From JAZNBI01 sp045586995 (GTDB lineage Bacteria > Bacillota > Clostridia > Oscillospirales > CAG-272), in assembly GCA_045586995.1 (NCBI GenBank), contig JAZNBI010000025.1, positions 1 to 22,613 on the forward strand: a stretch of 22,613 nucleotides of DNA, read 5' to 3'. Position numbers and translations under genes: made by a program. Under the pieces are notes generated by a model. It was not told the origin of the DNA. It did no database searches and saw only the letters and a list, made by a program, of their open reading frames with translations. Numbering within the stretch: position 1 is the first letter of the stretch; every line of letters starts with the position of its first letter. Positions 20,359 to 22,613 of this stretch are shown here, one piece after another.

Positions 20359-22065
20359 ATGAAAAAAACAAAATATATATTGAGTGCTTTAATTGCCTTA
20401 ATTATAATGGTATCCTCCGTAATGCCTCTGACCGTTTATGCCGAAGCAAGTAATGATTCGTTGGGCTATCGAACGATATCATATCAAATATCCTCATCTG
20501 ATCTTGAAAATTATGCAGACGGTGGTCGTAGCGGATTGGATATTTCCTTGCGAAGCAGCCTTCCTCAAGGTGTAACTTATTCTTTTGAAACGGAAGAACG
20601 TCAAGTAACATTAACGCTTCACTTTGAATTTGAATCAGCAGAAGAATATCGCGAAAAAGTAATCGGTCTATGTGGAACGGATACGGCCGTGATTTGCTCT
20701 TTGGATGATGGAGTATTGATCGTTGAAAGCGCGGAGCCGATGAACTATTTAGATTTCTTGTTTGAAGTTGAAAATGATATTGATGTAGAGAATAGTGACA
20801 ATTCCGAAGAATCACAAAAACAGACTTCTACCTTTGATATTCGTTCAATGATGACAGTTACAAAGAACATTTTATCTGTTAATGATACAGAATACCAAAT
20901 TGAAGGTATCGTCAATATTCGTCCCGAGATAAGTGATGAAGAACTTATTAGAGCAGATTATCTTTCTTTACATACTGAGGGAAAGAGAAACGGTAATTTC
21001 AAGCGAACAGTTGTCGTCGGAATAAGAGACGATGCAAATGAGGAAAAAAAGAATTATTTCAACAAACTGCTTAAAAAGTTAGGCAAGGTAAAAACTGAGC
21101 AAATATCGGAAAATGAGCTTACCTTGCAGGTAACGTTTGAAGCATATGGACAGCAGGAATTGACAGCTAAAACCGAGCAATGCCTTGGGTGCAACATTAT
21201 TCAAATCGAAAATCTTTATCCAATAGACAAGAAAAATGTTGGTGTCACCAATCAAGAATTTTACGATTTAACAGCTATTCTTAATCCAGAAGGAATGTTT
21301 TGCTACACGTTTGACGCACCTTCTTATTATAGCAACATTCAAACAGTTGAAGGTTACTCGTACACAACCGAAAGTGGAATTGCATCAAAAAACGGAATAA
21401 TTACGTATAGCTATGAGAAAAAGTTTTGTTTCGATGAAATTCGTATCTCTACGGATATATCAAATTTGTTTGGAAAAATTGATCGAACAATTCGGTTAAG
21501 TGTTTCAAATGAAATAGCTGATTTTTACTACGAGAATATCAAAACTCAACTTAGTGAACGCCTTCCTAAAGACTCTGTTATGACCATTAGCGAAGATGAA
21601 AATGGCATATATTACGAGATTTGTTTTTCATCCTATTCAACCGAAAAGGTATTAGATTTTACCAATGCTATTCTTGACTCTTCAGGGGAGTTAACAATTG
21701 ATCGCGGATTCTTAGGCATTTCCAATCAAATTTCCGAGAATATATCCGTTGATAATGTTTTGACATCTATGTCACCTGCTCGCAGTGTTTCATCGAATTA
21801 TACCTTGATTTCTACCGCATCACTAACAGATGAAATGGAAGAATACGATGAAAGTTACAAAGTGGAAGATGGAGTTGTGGTTTGGAACATCTGTGGAACA
21901 GAAGATATTACCATTATGTATAATGGTGTGAATATCATCAAAGTTATTTCGTTTATTATAATTTTATTGGTGGCAGGAGTTGTAGTTTTTGCTATAACCA
22001 AGAAAATCATAAAATCTAAATCAACGAATAAATCTTTGACAACAGATAACGATGGAACAAAATAA
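20359..22065 (+). CDS. Secreted protein with C-terminal membrane anchor, unknown family
   Basis: A 568-residue exported protein, last gene of the operon. Residues 1-30 are a signal peptide (KKTKYILSALIALIIMVSSV, then VYAEAS at the cleavage site). A long beta/alpha ectodomain follows, with two related-looking segments: YQISSSDLENYADGG...LPQGVTYSFETEERQVTLTLHFEFESAEEYREKV and the later IRLSVSNEIADFYYENIKTQLSERLPKDSVMTISEDENGIYYEICFSS. Both predict a polypeptide-repeat fold. One membrane segment near 533-553 (IIKVISFIIILLVAGVVVFAI) precedes a basic tail KKIIKSKS, giving type I topology. AAGGAGG lies 6 bases before the start, and the gap to the previous stop is only 15 bp, so it is cotranscribed. 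No catalytic motif is visible. Confidence 0.82.
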   Translation: MKKTKYILSALIALIIMVSSVMPLTVYAEASNDSLGYRTISYQISSSDLENYADGGRSGLDISLRSSLPQGVTYSFETEERQVTLTLHFEFESAEEYREKVIGLCGTDTAVICSLDDGVLIVESAEPMNYLDFLFEVENDIDVENSDNSEESQKQTSTFDIRSMMTVTKNILSVNDTEYQIEGIVNIRPEISDEELIRADYLSLHTEGKRNGNFKRTVVVGIRDDANEEKKNYFNKLLKKLGKVKTEQISENELTLQVTFEAYGQQELTAKTEQCLGCNIIQIENLYPIDKKNVGVTNQEFYDLTAILNPEGMFCYTFDAPSYYSNIQTVEGYSYTTESGIASKNGIITYSYEKKFCFDEIRISTDISNLFGKIDRTIRLSVSNEIADFYYENIKTQLSERLPKDSVMTISEDENGIYYEICFSSYSTEKVLDFTNAILDSSGELTIDRGFLGISNQISENISVDNVLTSMSPARSVSSNYTLISTASLTDEMEEYDESYKVEDGVVVWNICGTEDITIMYNGVNIIKVISFIIILLVAGVVVFAITKKIIKSKSTNKSLTTDNDGTK

Positions 22066-22098
22066 GGTATTCTTATAAAAATTATCCCTTGTTAAATT

Positions 22099-22131
22099 GA
22101 AGGTCGTGTAGCGTAAAACTTCACGACCTTC
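22099..22131 (+). terminator. Terminator of the three-gene operon
   Basis: GAAGGTCGTG (22099-22108) pairs with CACGACCTTC (22122-22131), a 10-bp stem followed by TTCCTTTTCC, 33 bp after the last stop codon. Confidence 0.8.
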
Positions 22132-22164
22132 TTCCTTTTCCATTACAATATATACGTGTATTGC

Positions 22165-22240
22165 AAAAAAACGCCACCTTAGACTTTCATCTAAGATGGC
22201 GTTTTTTTCGTATCAGAGCGAAACCTTTACGGCGAAGCCG
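22165..22240 (-). repeat. Dispersed terminator repeat, copy after tmRNA
   Basis: The hairpin AACGCCACCTTAGA/TCTAAGATGGCGTT (22170-22203) is flanked by A and T runs (22165-22208), then CGTATCAGAGCG, AACCTTTACGGC and GGCGAAGCC. On the minus strand the one imperfect position is a U-G wobble; on the plus strand it is C-A. It is therefore best read as the minus-strand terminator of ssrA, which ends at 22276. Confidence 0.8.
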
Positions 22241-22275
22241 CCGCTAAAGAAGTAGGTGTTCGTCCAATACACGTT

Positions 22276-22613
22276 TGGTGGAGGCGAGGGGAGTCGAACC
22301 CCTGTCCGAAAATCTCTTGATATGAACTTCTCCGGGTGCATTGTATCTTTTAATTTCCCAAACTATTCCGCCGATACACAGGCAAAACAGTCGGTAGCTC
22401 TTTTATTCATGATTGCTTCAAAAGCCAACAGGCAATTCACGTTCACCGCTACATGACGCTTGTTCCAAGACCGCGATACTTCTCGGACAAACGGGCTGCC
22501 CTCGGGCAGCGGCACCGCTTACGCGGCCATTGCTACTTTTTCGTTAGCGTTTAATTTTAAGTTTAAGCCGTTTAAAGAGTTGCTCGGCTCTACCCGCTTA
22601 TCATACCTCAAAA
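22276..22613 (-). ncRNA. ssrA: tmRNA (partial, 5' end off the window)
   Basis: Transfer-messenger RNA rescues stalled ribosomes and tags the unfinished protein for proteolysis. The minus-strand 3' end shows the tRNA-like half: GGACAGGGGTTCGACTCCCC (T arm), GCCTCC acceptor strand, A and encoded CCA (22276-22278). The tag frame is GCT AAC GAA AAA GTA GCA ATG GCC GCG TAA, from 22548 to 22519, giving ANEKVAMAA after the Ala carried by the RNA. The resume point follows TTAAAC, comparable to TTAGTC before the E. coli tag. Pseudoknot-forming GC stems (GCTGCCCGAGGGCAGC near 22496-22511) follow the tag. About 25-30 nt of the 5' end, including the 5' acceptor strand, should lie beyond 22613. Confidence 0.95.

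Noticed and set aside
22256..22456. Open frame beginning MFVQYTFGGGEGSRTP
   Set aside because: It is antisense to the tRNA-like end of tmRNA; GEGSRTPVRKS-type peptides are a common artefact of reading the complement of such 3' ends.

Overview
The window looks like a chromosomal stretch of an AT-rich Gram-positive anaerobe, most likely an uncultured Clostridia/Oscillospiraceae-type gut bacterium. The support is tRNA genes with encoded CCA, strong AAGGAGG-type ribosome binding sites, sigma-A promoters with an extended -10 (TGTGATATAAT), a KtrBA-type potassium system, a pyruvate kinase without the Bacillus-type C-terminal extension, and intergenic hairpin repeats. The taxonomic call is an inference; no rRNA is present.

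Layout. 1-1619 (minus): a partial gene of unknown function, a small zinc-ribbon protein and a YwaF/TIGR02206-like membrane protein. 1821-1929: tRNA-Arg(ACG) with its terminator. 2005-5282 (plus): an operator-like palindrome and promoter, then a zinc/manganese-type ABC importer (lipoprotein, ATPase, permease) and a PHP-domain phosphoesterase. 5422-5548: tRNA-Ser(GGA). 5619-7943 (plus): a histidine-phosphatase (phosphoglycerate mutase-like) gene and pyk, ending at a 20-bp terminator stem. 7994-9400 (minus): a secreted, C-terminally anchored surface protein. 9401-10015: repeat-rich DNA with a possible small RNA and hairpin array A. 10016-12039 (minus): ktrB-ktrA. 12287-12511: hairpin array B, overlapping the 3' end of a serine recombinase that has lost its catalytic N-terminus (12440-13801). 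13925-14764 (plus): an intact tyrosine recombinase. 14785-15029: a small segment bounded by inverted repeats. 15080-22065 (plus): three large membrane/surface proteins. 22165-22613 (minus): terminator repeat and ssrA (tmRNA), whose 5' end runs off the window.

The most interesting system is at 13925-22065. A complete tyrosine recombinase lies 20 bp from a pair of 29-bp inverted repeats (one mismatch). Each repeat is itself a recombinase-style core site: two 9-bp opposed arms around a 6-bp asymmetric spacer. Between them lie a consensus promoter (TTGACA, 17 bp, TATAAT), now pointing away from the three-gene operon, and a rho-independent terminator facing that operon. Inversion would aim the promoter at the operon and turn the terminator round. 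This reads as a phase-variable ON/OFF switch for a cell-envelope operon, caught in the predicted OFF orientation. The operon encodes a polytopic protein with a zinc ribbon and large ectodomain, a single-pass protein with a Cys/His motif and propeller-like C-terminus, and a secreted protein with a C-terminal anchor.

A second structural theme is the hairpin arrays. Copies A and B consist of short, mutually different palindromes joined by a constant 7-base linker (ATTTCAC or its complement) and ending in a long terminator-like hairpin. They lie on either side of ktrBA. A third theme is a terminator sequence family, GCCACCTTAGA...TCTAAGRTGGC, used after pyk, in the repeat element at 9534-9604, and after tmRNA.
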